Origin: Rhizobium sp. BK418
GTDB taxonomy: Bacteria > Pseudomonadota > Alphaproteobacteria > Rhizobiales > Rhizobiaceae
Assembly: GCF_004341105.1 (NCBI RefSeq)
Contig: NZ_SLZK01000004.1
Coordinates: 578,833 to 642,832, forward strand
Length of the DNA: 64,000 nt
Direction: 5' to 3'
Position 1 is the stretch's first letter; every line of letters starts with the position of its first letter. This document shows positions 7,753 to 17,376 of the stretch, in pieces. The translations under genes were made by a program, and so were the position numbers. A model generated the notes under the pieces. That model had not been told where the DNA came from, did no database searches, and saw only the letters and a list, made by a program, of their open reading frames with translations.

Positions 7753-9963
7753 TTAAACCGTCGTTTTGTAGTATTTCATCAACGATCTCGCGAACAACTC
7801 GGAATCACCGAACGTATAAAGGGCGTGCTTTCTCGGCTTCACCCCGTTTATCGCGACGGAAATGTCCGGGCTTCGTGAAGAAGCCCTCAGTTGTTGAAGG
7901 CAAAAATCGACGGCGCGGCGGCTGGTTTTTGCCCATCTGACAACCATGAGCGTCCTCTCTGCAATTGCGGTCAAATGCACCGTATCGGTGGAGGCAAGCA
8001 CGGGCGCACTGTCGAAGATCACAACCTGGCCATTTGCCCGGGCCATTTCGATGAGCTCCGCTAGATCGGCCAGACGGGTGTGCCGAAGGTGGCTGGGGTT
8101 GCCGGCGGGGATGAAGTCGATACCACTTGGGTGATGATAGATGATGTCGTCGACTTCAGCATGTCCGCTCATGAAATCGTTCAGTCCGCGCTTGAGTCCC
8201 GACTTGAAAAGCGAGTCGAGTTTTCCGCGCCGAAGGTCGCAATCAATGAGCAGCACAGGGGTTCCGTTGGCTGCGAGTTCGATGGCCAGAGATCCGGCGA
8301 CAAGCGATTTGCCCTCGCCGCTATGGGCGGACGTGACGACAATGCTGGCCGGGAGCTTCCCGCCATTGGTTTGTTTGAGTGAAATCATGACGGTACGAAT
8401 TGCTTCGTCGAACATCCCGCCCTGAATGTGCCCAAAGAGGACCGAAGGATTTCGCCTGGTTGCCCGTTTCAGGCGCGGTATGAAACCGGCAGGTACGAAG
8501 CGTCCCATCCCGGCGAGCTGGTCGAAGCTGCGGACAGACTTGTCCATCATCTCGACTGCAAAAGCGACCGTCACGGCGATCGAGGCCGAAGCCACGAGAG
8601 CGCCGATCAGATAGAAAAGCCGGCCCCGTCCTTGTGGCGCCAGTGGCACCGCAGCCGGCGACAGAACTTCAACTTCCGCGCCGGGCAGCATGGCTTGCGC
8701 CGCAAATACCCGGCGCTGTTCCTCCAGCTTGTCCAGGGCCGTCTGTTCCCTGTCGGCGACGCGCTCCAGCCGCGCCAGCTCGATTTTATCGAGAGTGGAA
8801 CGAGACCGCAGATTGTAGGCGGTCGTCAGGGCGGAGCGGACTGTGCTGTCTTCACGATCAAGCGCAGCAAGCTTGGCGCGCAGCGATTGAACATAGCGAT
8901 CGACGGCAGTGCCGAGATCGGCCCGCGATTTGTCAATCTTTGCACGCAGATCGACAACCGGCTGGGCGTCGCTGCCATATATGTCGAGAAGACGTTCGAG
9001 ATCCTGCTGCTGTGCCCGAAGGTCGCGTTCCATTGCGCTGATACTGTCGGGAATGGAGTCATTCTGCGTGGCAAGCGAGGCGTCGTCGGCCGCCTCCAGG
9101 GTGGTGATGATTGCTTTTATATCGACGCGGTCCTGTTCGATTTTTGCCTGCCGGTCGCTCAGTTCCATGATGGATTTGATCTGTTCGCTCTGAGCGTCGT
9201 CATTTGGAACGATACCCGTGGCCTTTTGATATTCGTCGGCGGCATTGCGCGCCGCATCGGTGCGAGCCTGCTGCTCCGCTATACGCTGTCGAAGCCACCC
9301 TCCTGCGGCGTCCAGACGATTACGAGCGCTCTCTTCGCGCTCTTCCAGGTAAATATCGATCAGACGATTGGGCACTGCAGCCGCCAATTCGGGATCGTAC
9401 GTATCGAATCCGATTCGGATAACACCACCGGGGCCGTCTCGGACCACCTGGAGCGCCTTGTAATATTCTTCGATAACCGGCTCGAGCTTGTCTTGCGGCG
9501 GCCCGGACGGTTTATCGCTGTCAATCAACTGCCGCAGACTTGCCTTGATCTCGGCGGTCAGAGACGGTTGACGCAGTTCCGGATTGAATTCCGGCCGCTC
9601 GTCGAGCCGCAGATCGCGAATGACGCGTTCGGCCACGCTCCTGGACCGCAGCCGCTCCGCTTCCGATGCCACGTTCAAGGGATCATTGCCGCTATCGTCG
9701 CTGCTCACCGACTTTGCCAGCGGCGCGTGAATCATAAGCCGGGACTCGGCATGATAGCTCGGCTGCATCCCCAGGATCACAATGGTAGCAACGGCCATCA
9801 TCAGCACCACCAGGCATGCAATCATCATCATCCGGCGGCGGAGCAGCCGCAAACCGGATGCCAAATCGAAATCATCCGATCTCGTCTCTGCCTGAAACTG
9901 GGGTTCGTAGTGCATCGTTCTGATGGGAACATTCCGATCTGGCGGGAAAGTTGAGATTGTCAT
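7753..9963 (-). CDS. polysaccharide co-polymerase with cytoplasmic kinase domain, ExoP/Wzc-like
   Basis: A 736-residue inner-membrane protein that sets chain length and couples polymerisation to export. A Wzz domain starts near residue 36. Transmembrane segments lie at about 45-66 and 449-470, flanking a long periplasmic coiled-coil region (about 210-430). The kinase domain has Walker A SAHSGEGKS at 545-553, Walker A' LLIDCDLRR at 571-579 and Walker B VVIFDSAPV. The C-terminal tail has only a few tyrosines (KYYKTTV), fewer than the Tyr-rich tail of Wzc. The start overlaps the upstream glycosyltransferase stop as ATGA. Confidence 0.92.
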   Translation of the reverse strand: MTISTFPPDRNVPIRTMHYEPQFQAETRSDDFDLASGLRLLRRRMMMIACLVVLMMAVATIVILGMQPSYHAESRLMIHAPLAKSVSSDDSGNDPLNVASEAERLRSRSVAERVIRDLRLDERPEFNPELRQPSLTAEIKASLRQLIDSDKPSGPPQDKLEPVIEEYYKALQVVRDGPGGVIRIGFDTYDPELAAAVPNRLIDIYLEEREESARNRLDAAGGWLRQRIAEQQARTDAARNAADEYQKATGIVPNDDAQSEQIKSIMELSDRQAKIEQDRVDIKAIITTLEAADDASLATQNDSIPDSISAMERDLRAQQQDLERLLDIYGSDAQPVVDLRAKIDKSRADLGTAVDRYVQSLRAKLAALDREDSTVRSALTTAYNLRSRSTLDKIELARLERVADREQTALDKLEEQRRVFAAQAMLPGAEVEVLSPAAVPLAPQGRGRLFYLIGALVASASIAVTVAFAVEMMDKSVRSFDQLAGMGRFVPAGFIPRLKRATRRNPSVLFGHIQGGMFDEAIRTVMISLKQTNGGKLPASIVVTSAHSGEGKSLVAGSLAIELAANGTPVLLIDCDLRRGKLDSLFKSGLKRGLNDFMSGHAEVDDIIYHHPSGIDFIPAGNPSHLRHTRLADLAELIEMARANGQVVIFDSAPVLASTDTVHLTAIAERTLMVVRWAKTSRRAVDFCLQQLRASSRSPDISVAINGVKPRKHALYTFGDSELFARSLMKYYKTTV

Positions 9964-11090
9964 GATGCGCTAACCCTTGCCTGAGGTTGCGTGGAGATGG
10001 CCTCGTAAAGTTTTCCGATCGACCTCATGTACGCCATCATACTGAAGTGGTTGAGGTAGTGGGCGCGGCCCTTGATGGAGAGTTGGGCACGCATTTCAGG
10101 GTTCGTAACCAGTTCCGCCAGGGCCGCAGCCAGTGCATCCTGGTCCCCGACAGGGACGAAGACGCCGGTTTTGCCGTCGGAGATGACCTCTTCATGCGCT
10201 CCAACCCGCGTGGTGACGACGGCAAGACCATGGGCTAGTCCTTCAATGACGGCCATAGCCAGGCCTTCGGCATGTGAGGGCAGGACGAGAATGTCGGCGC
10301 GGGCGCACAAGTTCTTGATCTTGTCGGCCCCAAGCCAACCTGGCATCTCCACCAGATCGGACAGCCCCATCGCGGCGGCTTGGCGGCGGTATTCTTCAAC
10401 CGGTCCATCCCCTGCCAGCACGGCTCGCCATCGTAATTTCCTCATTGTCGGATGGTTGAGCGCCAGCAACAGCTCCGGCACGCCCTTGCGTTCGCTCAAA
10501 CGGCCGAGAAAGACGATGAGTGGCGTCTGATCAGCGGGAAGCTTGCGCCGTGCGCCGGGATCCGGGACACAATTGTGGACAACGATGACGCGGTGACCGT
10601 CTACGCCGAGGAGGGTCGTCAGCGTCACGCGATCGCGCTCGCCAAGCGCCACCACGCAGTCGGCATTTTGAAACATTCGACGGATGAGCGCTTGTTGGCG
10701 TGGAGAACGGGCAGCAAAATCGCTGGCGTAATCATAGTCATGCAAGTGCAATATGTGAGAGCAGCCCAGCATACGGGCGGCCTCCGTCAGGATCAGCTTT
10801 CGTGACGTGCTGCCTCGACCCGCGACATGGATATGGTGAATACGTGTAGGAGCAACGACCCGATCCCTAGCCATCGTCAGGATGGCGCCCAGCAGACGCA
10901 GGGTCGACGTTGCCGCGGACCACCGAGGCCCTCTGGTGTCGGTGACGAAGTGCGTTGCGCCGGCTTGCCTTGCACTGCTGGTTATATAGCCGACCAGCCT
11001 GCCGATTCCGCCGCCATTCTCGCAGCCGCCCGGGACATAGTGGCGTACACTTGCCATTTGAGCACTTTCCGCCGACGTCTTCATCAGCAT
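9960..11090 (-). CDS. glycosyltransferase, GT4 family
   Basis: A 376-residue GT-B fold transferase predicted to add a sugar to the lipid-linked repeat unit on the cytoplasmic side. The N-terminal glycine-rich GGGIGRLVGY, the middle VFLGRLSERKGVPELLLAL and the C-terminal EGLAMAVIEGLAHGLAV (the E-x7-E donor site) all fit Glycos_transf_1 proteins. It overlaps its neighbours on both sides (4 and 7 bases). Donor and acceptor sugars cannot be read from sequence. Confidence 0.9.
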   Translation of the reverse strand: MLMKTSAESAQMASVRHYVPGGCENGGGIGRLVGYITSSARQAGATHFVTDTRGPRWSAATSTLRLLGAILTMARDRVVAPTRIHHIHVAGRGSTSRKLILTEAARMLGCSHILHLHDYDYASDFAARSPRQQALIRRMFQNADCVVALGERDRVTLTTLLGVDGHRVIVVHNCVPDPGARRKLPADQTPLIVFLGRLSERKGVPELLLALNHPTMRKLRWRAVLAGDGPVEEYRRQAAAMGLSDLVEMPGWLGADKIKNLCARADILVLPSHAEGLAMAVIEGLAHGLAVVTTRVGAHEEVISDGKTGVFVPVGDQDALAAALAELVTNPEMRAQLSIKGRAHYLNHFSMMAYMRSIGKLYEAISTQPQARVSAS

Positions 11091-12184
11091 GATCGAACGA
11101 CCTCGCGATAGACGGCCGCTGCTTGGGCTCCAACCTGTTCGGGTGAGTTCGGTCCTGTGGCCCAGGCAAGCGCGTTTGCGCCGAGATTATTTCTGAGTTC
11201 ACTGTTCTCGGCCAATGTGCGGATGGCTTTTGCAAGGTCTTCCGCATCTCCGGGCGAGACCACCATTCCGAGCCCATTCGGCTGAACTGTCGTGCGTAAC
11301 TCACCGACGTCAGTCACGATGACTGGTTTGCCGAAGGCCGCGGCGAGATTGAGCACCCCGCTTTGAGAGGCTTCGGTATAGGGAAGCACAACGATATCCG
11401 CATCGAGGAAAAGCTGCGCAACTTCAGCATCTTCGATATAGCGGTTACGGATATCATAGCGATCCGCGTCCCCCATCAGTGGCTTGAACAGCCAGGGATT
11501 GTCGCCGCGCCCTGCGACCGTAATGCGCAGGTTCGGAAGCGCATCCTTGAGCATTGCTTCGGCGCGGATCAGATGCTCCAGGCCCTTGTAAGCAAAGATC
11601 CGTCCGAAGAGTAGGACGCGCAGAGTGCCGTCGGCTTGGCGTCGCGCCAGATTCTGCTGCCGGGCGAGTTTTGCGTAACGCTGAATGGCGGGGTGCGACA
11701 GGACATGGACGCAGTCAGGAGATTTCGAATATCGATCGAGCGCCATCCGCTTCAGCGCTTCACCGTGGACGACGAGGTGTCCGGACTGCCTTGCCATCAA
11801 TTCCGGCGCCCAGCCGGGCAGGGTGCGGGTATCGGAATCTCCCGGATGTACATCGACATCATGGACCGTCGTTATGAGCGGGATCGGCCGCCAGAACGGA
11901 GCGGCAAAGTTCAGCCAGAGAGTGCTATTGCTGAGAAGATGAATAATACTCGGCTTTTCGTGCCGGATGAGCCGGGTCAGCTGATGCAGGAACCAGGGAT
12001 TGGCGAGCGAACGGTGCCGCGGCCAGTCCAGCAGGTGCAAATCGATTGCCGGATCGAACCAGCACGCCAGATGCGCGTAGCGTCGGCGCGGAACGCCGAG
12101 GACGACATCAAGGTGCCGTGCGACGCCGCTGGCGAAGGCGATCGTATAATCTTCCAGTTCGGAAACAAGCAGCAGCGCCTTCAT
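11084..12184 (-). CDS. glycosyltransferase, GT4 family
   Basis: A 366-residue GT-B transferase with VLLFGRIFAYKGLEHLIRAE and the donor-site stretch PYTEASQSGVLNLAAAFG followed by KPVIVTDVGEL. The usual E-x7-E is here E-x-SQSG-x, as in several capsule transferases. It sits between GT2 and GT4 genes in a tightly overlapping minus-strand operon (ATGA overlap with the GT2 gene upstream). Linkage specificity unknown. Confidence 0.88.
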   Translation of the reverse strand: MKALLLVSELEDYTIAFASGVARHLDVVLGVPRRRYAHLACWFDPAIDLHLLDWPRHRSLANPWFLHQLTRLIRHEKPSIIHLLSNSTLWLNFAAPFWRPIPLITTVHDVDVHPGDSDTRTLPGWAPELMARQSGHLVVHGEALKRMALDRYSKSPDCVHVLSHPAIQRYAKLARQQNLARRQADGTLRVLLFGRIFAYKGLEHLIRAEAMLKDALPNLRITVAGRGDNPWLFKPLMGDADRYDIRNRYIEDAEVAQLFLDADIVVLPYTEASQSGVLNLAAAFGKPVIVTDVGELRTTVQPNGLGMVVSPGDAEDLAKAIRTLAENSELRNNLGANALAWATGPNSPEQVGAQAAAVYREVVRSC

Positions 12185-13131
12185 TTCGCTGCCTCCGATA
12201 AGCCGATGTCCCGGCCGAACCGAGGGAGATCACGGGCTGAACGGAATGCGTCGCGTGTGCGTCTGAGCAGGTTTGGCTCGCCGGCGAAAAACAGCCCTTC
12301 GAAGGCAAGCTTGACGCGAGTAGGCATATCAGCACCGACCAATCCCGTCGACGCCACCCAGTAGGGGTAATGATCCGTCAGGCTCAACCGTGCCGGTATC
12401 TCGTGAATTGCAAGAAACCTGTTCGTCGCTTCGACGGTGCGCTGCCAATGGGCCATTCGCCGTCGCAGCATCGCGGCATCGTCGACCGGCCGATACCAGT
12501 TGTTGTTGTGGATCCGGTAGAATCCGAGTGCATCCGGCAAGGAAGCAACATCTCCGAGAAACGGATATATCCCCGTGAGCCACGCATCGGCCGAAATGCG
12601 GAACTGGTCCGGGATAGGCCCTGCAGCATCCCACGCGCTGCGCCGAACGGAGATGGCTGACGTCAACGGGAAGGGCCACCAGCCGGCCGATCTGGTCAGT
12701 CGCGCCGAGAGGTCTCCAGAACAGAGCGTCCGGGGGATCGGCTTGAGAGTTGGCGAGCCATCGATCGCAACCGGCTGAAGTCGGTGATAGACAAGCGATA
12801 CCGCAGAATCCGACTGGAAGGCAGCGCGGATCGCCGACAATTTGCCCGGAGCCCACCAATCGTCTGCGTCCAGAAAACACAGGATACCGCCGCTGCTGAG
12901 CTTTACCGCAGCATTGATCGCGGCTGCCTGTCCCGAATTTTCCTGGAAGAGTAGCTTCACCCTATCGTCATAGGCTTCCAGTACGGAACGCGATTCGTCG
13001 CTCGATCCGTCATCGACGATGATGATTTCGACGTTGGGCACATCCTGACTCAGGACACTGTCAATCGCCCGTCCGACGAAACGACCATAGTTGTAATTGT
13101 TGATGAGAACGCTGATGCCGGACTGCTCCAT
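12181..13131 (-). CDS. glycosyltransferase, GT2 family
   Basis: A GT-A fold inverting transferase. From the start at 13131 (GAGGG upstream), ISVLINNYNYGRFVGRAI is the nucleotide-binding strand, VDDGSSDES the first acidic motif and CFLDADDWW the DXD site. The frame extends to 13161 but without a good ribosome site. First gene of the minus-strand operon that runs through two GT4 genes and exoP to gmd and fcl. The wide gap upstream probably holds its promoter. Confidence 0.9.
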   Translation of the reverse strand: MEQSGISVLINNYNYGRFVGRAIDSVLSQDVPNVEIIIVDDGSSDESRSVLEAYDDRVKLLFQENSGQAAAINAAVKLSSGGILCFLDADDWWAPGKLSAIRAAFQSDSAVSLVYHRLQPVAIDGSPTLKPIPRTLCSGDLSARLTRSAGWWPFPLTSAISVRRSAWDAAGPIPDQFRISADAWLTGIYPFLGDVASLPDALGFYRIHNNNWYRPVDDAAMLRRRMAHWQRTVEATNRFLAIHEIPARLSLTDHYPYWVASTGLVGADMPTRVKLAFEGLFFAGEPNLLRRTRDAFRSARDLPRFGRDIGLSEAAK

Positions 13132-13766
13132 GACGCCCTCAAGCGGCTTGCAGCACGGCAAGGCGGTGCAGCAGCATGGTCCTGATATTGTGTGGAAGGC
13201 CAGCCCCGCCGTTGCCTCCAGTACCTGAGGCCTCGCGGATGGCTATATCAGATGCGTCTAAGCCCCCGATCTGCTTTCGGGGTAGGGACGGTGAGGCAGG
13301 CGTTGACGCCGCCGCGACCGGTGAAGCTCTCGTCGTGGAGCATGCCGAACCAGGATCATAACGCGAAACCATAGCAATCCCAACCTTCTAAGCATCGCTT
13401 GCGGACTGCAGCCTGTCGTCGGAACCGCTCAATTCGTCAAAAGCTCGCGGCGCGCGACGTGGCGTGCTTTGCTGTCTGCACCTTTGCAAGCTACCGGCGA
13501 ATGGACATGGGTAACATCTGCTCTTATGGGCAATCCCGTAGGCTTAGGGCTCATCTTTTGGGGTAGGTTCCAGTCGCCCGCTTAATCGCAAGCACGTCCT
13601 TTGGAGGTGGGTGCCGGCATTCGACGTAGCCGCGCCGTCATTTGCGTGCGTTGACTGCGCGGATATTTGGATGGTTGTTCTTGAGTGTAGCAGCGTAGCT
13701 GTGAAAGGAGATGCACGCCTTTCCAGACTGCAGCCGCTCCTTTGATCAGCTCGGCCAGGACCGACA
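13132..13766. promoter_or_regulatory. divergent intergenic region between the two halves of the polysaccharide locus
   Basis: About 630 bases lie between the GT2 gene (minus) and the polymerase gene (plus). No convincing gene was seen. It must carry promoters for both directions. A 19-codon frame starting at 13711 ends in ATGA overlap with the polymerase start; its AAAGGAG touches the ATG with no spacing, so its translation is doubtful. No strong dyad was found. Confidence 0.4.
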
Positions 13767-15083
13767 ATGAGCATATACGGTCTTAGAATGACAAGCGGGC
13801 CGACCATCAGTTGGCGAAGCATAGAATGCTGGGGCGCCGGTACATGCTTGTTCCTGCAGACAGGCGCGCTTTTTCCGCTTTTACTGTCAGATCCGGATGG
13901 AGCGTTGAGCGATCACTCCAAGTCGCTGCTGCGCCTCGTTAGTCTGCCCGTATATGCATTTACAGTACTGATCCTGACAAAAAATTTACCGCTGTTCCTC
14001 ATGGCGTTGAGGCGCAATCTACTGCTCCCCCTGATGCTCATGCTGCCGTTTTTGTCCATCTTATGGTCAATCAGTCCATCCTTGAGTCTGCGGCGCGCCG
14101 TCGGCCTTTTGTTTACCATGCTTCTTGCCTACGTGCTGGCAATGCGCTTTACGCCGAGACAGCTGCTTTTGCTCGTCTTTGCGACTTTGGGAACGTGTAT
14201 CGTACTGAGCCTGGCGATGTTCGCGGTGGCGCCTCATCTTGCCCGTATGCCCATGGACAGCGAGATGCGAGGCATCTTCATCAACAAGAACAGCCTCGGC
14301 TGGTATTCGTGCATCATGATCCTGGCGGCGACCGTCGTGCTGATCGACGGGACTCTCGGCTTGCGGCGGACCGCTTTTATCCTGCTGGCCGCGAGCGGGA
14401 TTTGTCTTGTTGCTTCGGGATCGATGACCGCGACAATCGCGACCGCCTCGGCATTCGGCCTGATCGGATTCTATTCGGCCCTGCAGAGAAGCAGCGGCAT
14501 CGGCCGCATCGTCCTCGTGCTGCTGTTCGTTCAGCTAGCGGCGGGCCTTCTTATCTCGCTTCACGAGTTCCTGGTTCCGTTCCTCGAAGCGCTCGGCAAG
14601 GACGCTACCTTGACGGGCCGCGTTCCGTTGTGGGAGCTGGTCGACCGCCAGATTGCCAGCCACCTGATGTTCGGCTTCGGCTATCAGGCGTTTTGGACGG
14701 AAGCTAACCCTGGAGCATGGTCCATCTGGTCCGAAGTTCTGTGGATGGCGCCTCACGCCCATAATGGCTACCGCGATGCGATGCTCAGTTTCGGCATCAT
14801 CGGCACGACCTTCTTTGTCCTGCTGCTTTTGCGCGCAGTCCACCAGGGCGCGATTCTTCAGTGCCGTAATCCGCAATATGGCTGGCTCTGGCTCAATGTC
14901 TTCACCGTGATGGTCCTGGTGATGAACCTGACCGAGAGCATTTTTCTAGTCCAGAATGACGCCATTTTCATTCTGTTCAGCACAGCTATCATCATGTTCT
15001 CGCTATATGTGCCCGCCGTTTCAGCTGAGGTCGACCAAGGATGGCGAATGCCCATCACAAGGCCGGATCCATCAATCCCATGA
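13767..15083 (+). CDS. polysaccharide polymerase/O-antigen ligase family protein, ExoQ/Wzy-like
   Basis: A 438-residue inner-membrane protein with roughly ten hydrophobic segments, predicted to polymerise lipid-linked repeat units in the periplasm. The Wzy_C signature RGIFINKNSLGWY is at about 168-180, and the large periplasmic loop has GFGYQAFW and PHAHNGYRDAMLSFG, both typical of ExoQ-like polymerases. It is coupled to the next gene by an ATGA overlap. With ExoP-, Wzx- and ExoF-like proteins in the same locus it completes a Wzx/Wzy-type system. Confidence 0.88.
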   Translation: MSIYGLRMTSGPTISWRSIECWGAGTCLFLQTGALFPLLLSDPDGALSDHSKSLLRLVSLPVYAFTVLILTKNLPLFLMALRRNLLLPLMLMLPFLSILWSISPSLSLRRAVGLLFTMLLAYVLAMRFTPRQLLLLVFATLGTCIVLSLAMFAVAPHLARMPMDSEMRGIFINKNSLGWYSCIMILAATVVLIDGTLGLRRTAFILLAASGICLVASGSMTATIATASAFGLIGFYSALQRSSGIGRIVLVLLFVQLAAGLLISLHEFLVPFLEALGKDATLTGRVPLWELVDRQIASHLMFGFGYQAFWTEANPGAWSIWSEVLWMAPHAHNGYRDAMLSFGIIGTTFFVLLLLRAVHQGAILQCRNPQYGWLWLNVFTVMVLVMNLTESIFLVQNDAIFILFSTAIIMFSLYVPAVSAEVDQGWRMPITRPDPSIP

Positions 15084-17209
15084 GACCTTGTTTCACGCTG
15101 TCCTGTTGCGTACTGCTTACAGCGCTCTCTCCGCGTTTGGGCAATTCGGCGCCGGTGAGTTCGGACGCGGTTGCGCCCGACATCATGCATAAGACAATCC
15201 AGGCAGCGACCTGCGCCGAGGCCGCGCCAGGCGCATTATCGGACGAACTCAAGGGGATTCTCGGTGGCGATGGGGGGACCGGCACGGCCGCGGGACGCGC
15301 GATATTCTATGTGTCGCCCGTCGGCAACGACACTTGGAGCGGTCGTCATCCCGAGCCAAATAAGGAAGGTACAGACGGTCCCTTCGCTAGCATCGAGCGG
15401 GCGCGCGACGTTGCGCGGGCGGCGGGCGCCCAGAGCACGATCGCCATGGAGGGTGGAGATTACTATCTCGCCCGCCCCATTGTCTTCGATACCAGAGACA
15501 AGGGCCTGGTTATCACGGCGAGATGCGACCAGACACCCATCTTGCACGGCGGTCGGCTTGTGAATAACTGGGTGTTACAGGCTGCCGGACGCTGGACGGC
15601 GCCACTGCGCTTGCCGCCGGGCGAAGCCGTCGGCGATCTCTTCGTCAACGGGGTTCGCCAGACCCTGGCCCGCTTTCCGAACGCTCCTTCCGATGGAGAT
15701 CCTCGCAAGGGATGGCTGTTTGCCGCCAAATGCAAGCCGGCGATTGACCAATGGGAAGGCAATACGCGCTTTTGCTATCATGCCGGCGACATCCCGACGC
15801 TCGAAGGCGCATCAGGGCTCGTCGTCAACATCGTCGGTGGTTTCAAGCCTGGAAGCCAATGGGGCAGCGATACATTGCCGGTCGTTTCGATCGACGCTGC
15901 AACGCGGACCGTTCAAACCAAGGGCACCAGCTATTTCTTCACCGCAGAAGGCAGCCGCTATTTCCTGACAGGAGCGGCCTTTCTCGATGCACCTGGGGAA
16001 TGGCGCTACAATGTTGCAGCAGGCCAGCTCGACTATATCCCTGCCGAGGGGTTCTCGCCTAATTCGACCGCTGTGGCCGGTGTGCTGCCGACATTCTTTC
16101 GGCTGGAGGGTGCCGATGACATGGTCGTATCAGGACTCCAGTTTCGTGATGGAGCGCCCGAAGGCAGCGGTAAATTCTATACCGACACCAGAGGGTTCGG
16201 CGCTATACGACTTGAACACGCCAACGGTGTCAGGCTGCTCGGCAATCTCGTCGAAAATGTCGGCGTCGGCATCCATGTAACTGAGAGCAGCGACGTTCTG
16301 ATTGCCGGCAATGTGATCGGAGATATCGCCGGCAACGGCATCTATGTCGGCACCACCTATGGCAGTTTCGGTAAATCGAACGGTGTCAGAATTCTGTCGA
16401 ACCATATACATGACATCGGAAAGGTCTACTTCGAGACGGCGGGCATATGGTTCCAGGCAGGCGACGGTATCCGGATCGCCAACAACCTGATCGAAAATAC
16501 CGCACAATTCGGGATCGCCGGCGGCTCCCTTTGGGGCAGCCAGGACGCAGTCCACGACGCGATCATCGAACACAATATCGTGCGTAATGCCAATCAGCAG
16601 ACGGCCGATGGTGGCGCCATCAAGATGATGGGAGAGCAGGCCGACCTCCTAAATAGCATCATCCGCTACAATCTCGTCACCGGGACAGGGCATCTCATGA
16701 ACAGGGCCGATGGCACTTTCTGGCCTCGGGGATACGAAAATATCAATGAATGGCCGTCTCCGATCAGCTGGGCGATTTATACTGATGGCAAGGCGAGCGG
16801 TGTGCGCATCGAAGGAAACACTCTTTCCGGCAACGTCTGTGCGATCGGCATCAACGGCGGCTGGAATAACCTGGTGACAGGAAACACCATCTCAAACGGC
16901 TCGGGTGCGGCCTTCCGCGTGGACGATGGCACTGGTTGGGGATGGCATCCACCGTGGGCCGCCCCAAACCGGATAGAGGACAATATCATCTCGATCGATA
17001 GCAGCAACGGGGTCGCAGCCTTCATCTACGCGCCTAACCACGGGACTGAATCCGTGCAGTTCGCGCGCAACCGCTACAGCGGCAATCTGAACAACAAGAG
17101 CTTTCGGATCGATCCGCCGATCATGCGGTGGGGTGCGTTTGGCAGCCTGGTCGATCTACAGAGAGCTGGTGCGGACAAGGACAGTGTTTTCACTCGTCCC
17201 AATGATTGA
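15080..17209 (+). CDS. secreted right-handed parallel beta-helix protein
   Basis: A protein of about 709 residues from ATG 15080, which overlaps the polymerase stop as ATGA. A signal peptide is visible (RPCFTLSCCVLLTALSPRLG). The mature start YVSPVGNDTWSG followed by DGPFASIERARDVARA is the common entry to pectate-lyase-like beta-helix proteins. Many later repeats of the form IxxNxIxxxxGxGI (for example RIANNLIENTAQFGIAGG) form the helix. Probably a polysaccharide lyase, epimerase or hydrolase acting on the product of this locus in the periplasm or outside. Catalytic residues cannot be assigned by eye. Confidence 0.85.
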   Translation: MRPCFTLSCCVLLTALSPRLGNSAPVSSDAVAPDIMHKTIQAATCAEAAPGALSDELKGILGGDGGTGTAAGRAIFYVSPVGNDTWSGRHPEPNKEGTDGPFASIERARDVARAAGAQSTIAMEGGDYYLARPIVFDTRDKGLVITARCDQTPILHGGRLVNNWVLQAAGRWTAPLRLPPGEAVGDLFVNGVRQTLARFPNAPSDGDPRKGWLFAAKCKPAIDQWEGNTRFCYHAGDIPTLEGASGLVVNIVGGFKPGSQWGSDTLPVVSIDAATRTVQTKGTSYFFTAEGSRYFLTGAAFLDAPGEWRYNVAAGQLDYIPAEGFSPNSTAVAGVLPTFFRLEGADDMVVSGLQFRDGAPEGSGKFYTDTRGFGAIRLEHANGVRLLGNLVENVGVGIHVTESSDVLIAGNVIGDIAGNGIYVGTTYGSFGKSNGVRILSNHIHDIGKVYFETAGIWFQAGDGIRIANNLIENTAQFGIAGGSLWGSQDAVHDAIIEHNIVRNANQQTADGGAIKMMGEQADLLNSIIRYNLVTGTGHLMNRADGTFWPRGYENINEWPSPISWAIYTDGKASGVRIEGNTLSGNVCAIGINGGWNNLVTGNTISNGSGAAFRVDDGTGWGWHPPWAAPNRIEDNIISIDSSNGVAAFIYAPNHGTESVQFARNRYSGNLNNKSFRIDPPIMRWGAFGSLVDLQRAGADKDSVFTRPND

Positions 17210-17376
17210 TAGCGCCGAGATGACCGGTAATGGAGCCGCATGACCTGGGGTGCGCGCGGCATGCGGTAACGGCGACGATGCGCTCTTTCCTGCTCAGCGA
17301 AAACCGCAGCCGGCGGTTCAATGCAATACGGAGGCCCCGATAATGGGCGGGACAATGTTGTTGACTGCGAGCTGCA

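Noticed and set aside
8428..9954. 508-codon open frame on the plus strand
   Set aside because: It is antisense to the ExoP-like gene, whose Walker motifs and membrane segments are clear; the plus-strand product has no domain sense and is rich in His/Arg/Gln as usual for GC-rich shadow frames.
13711..13770. 19-codon leader peptide before the polymerase gene
   Set aside because: The AAAGGAG directly touches the ATG with no spacing, so translation is doubtful; noted only in the gap description.
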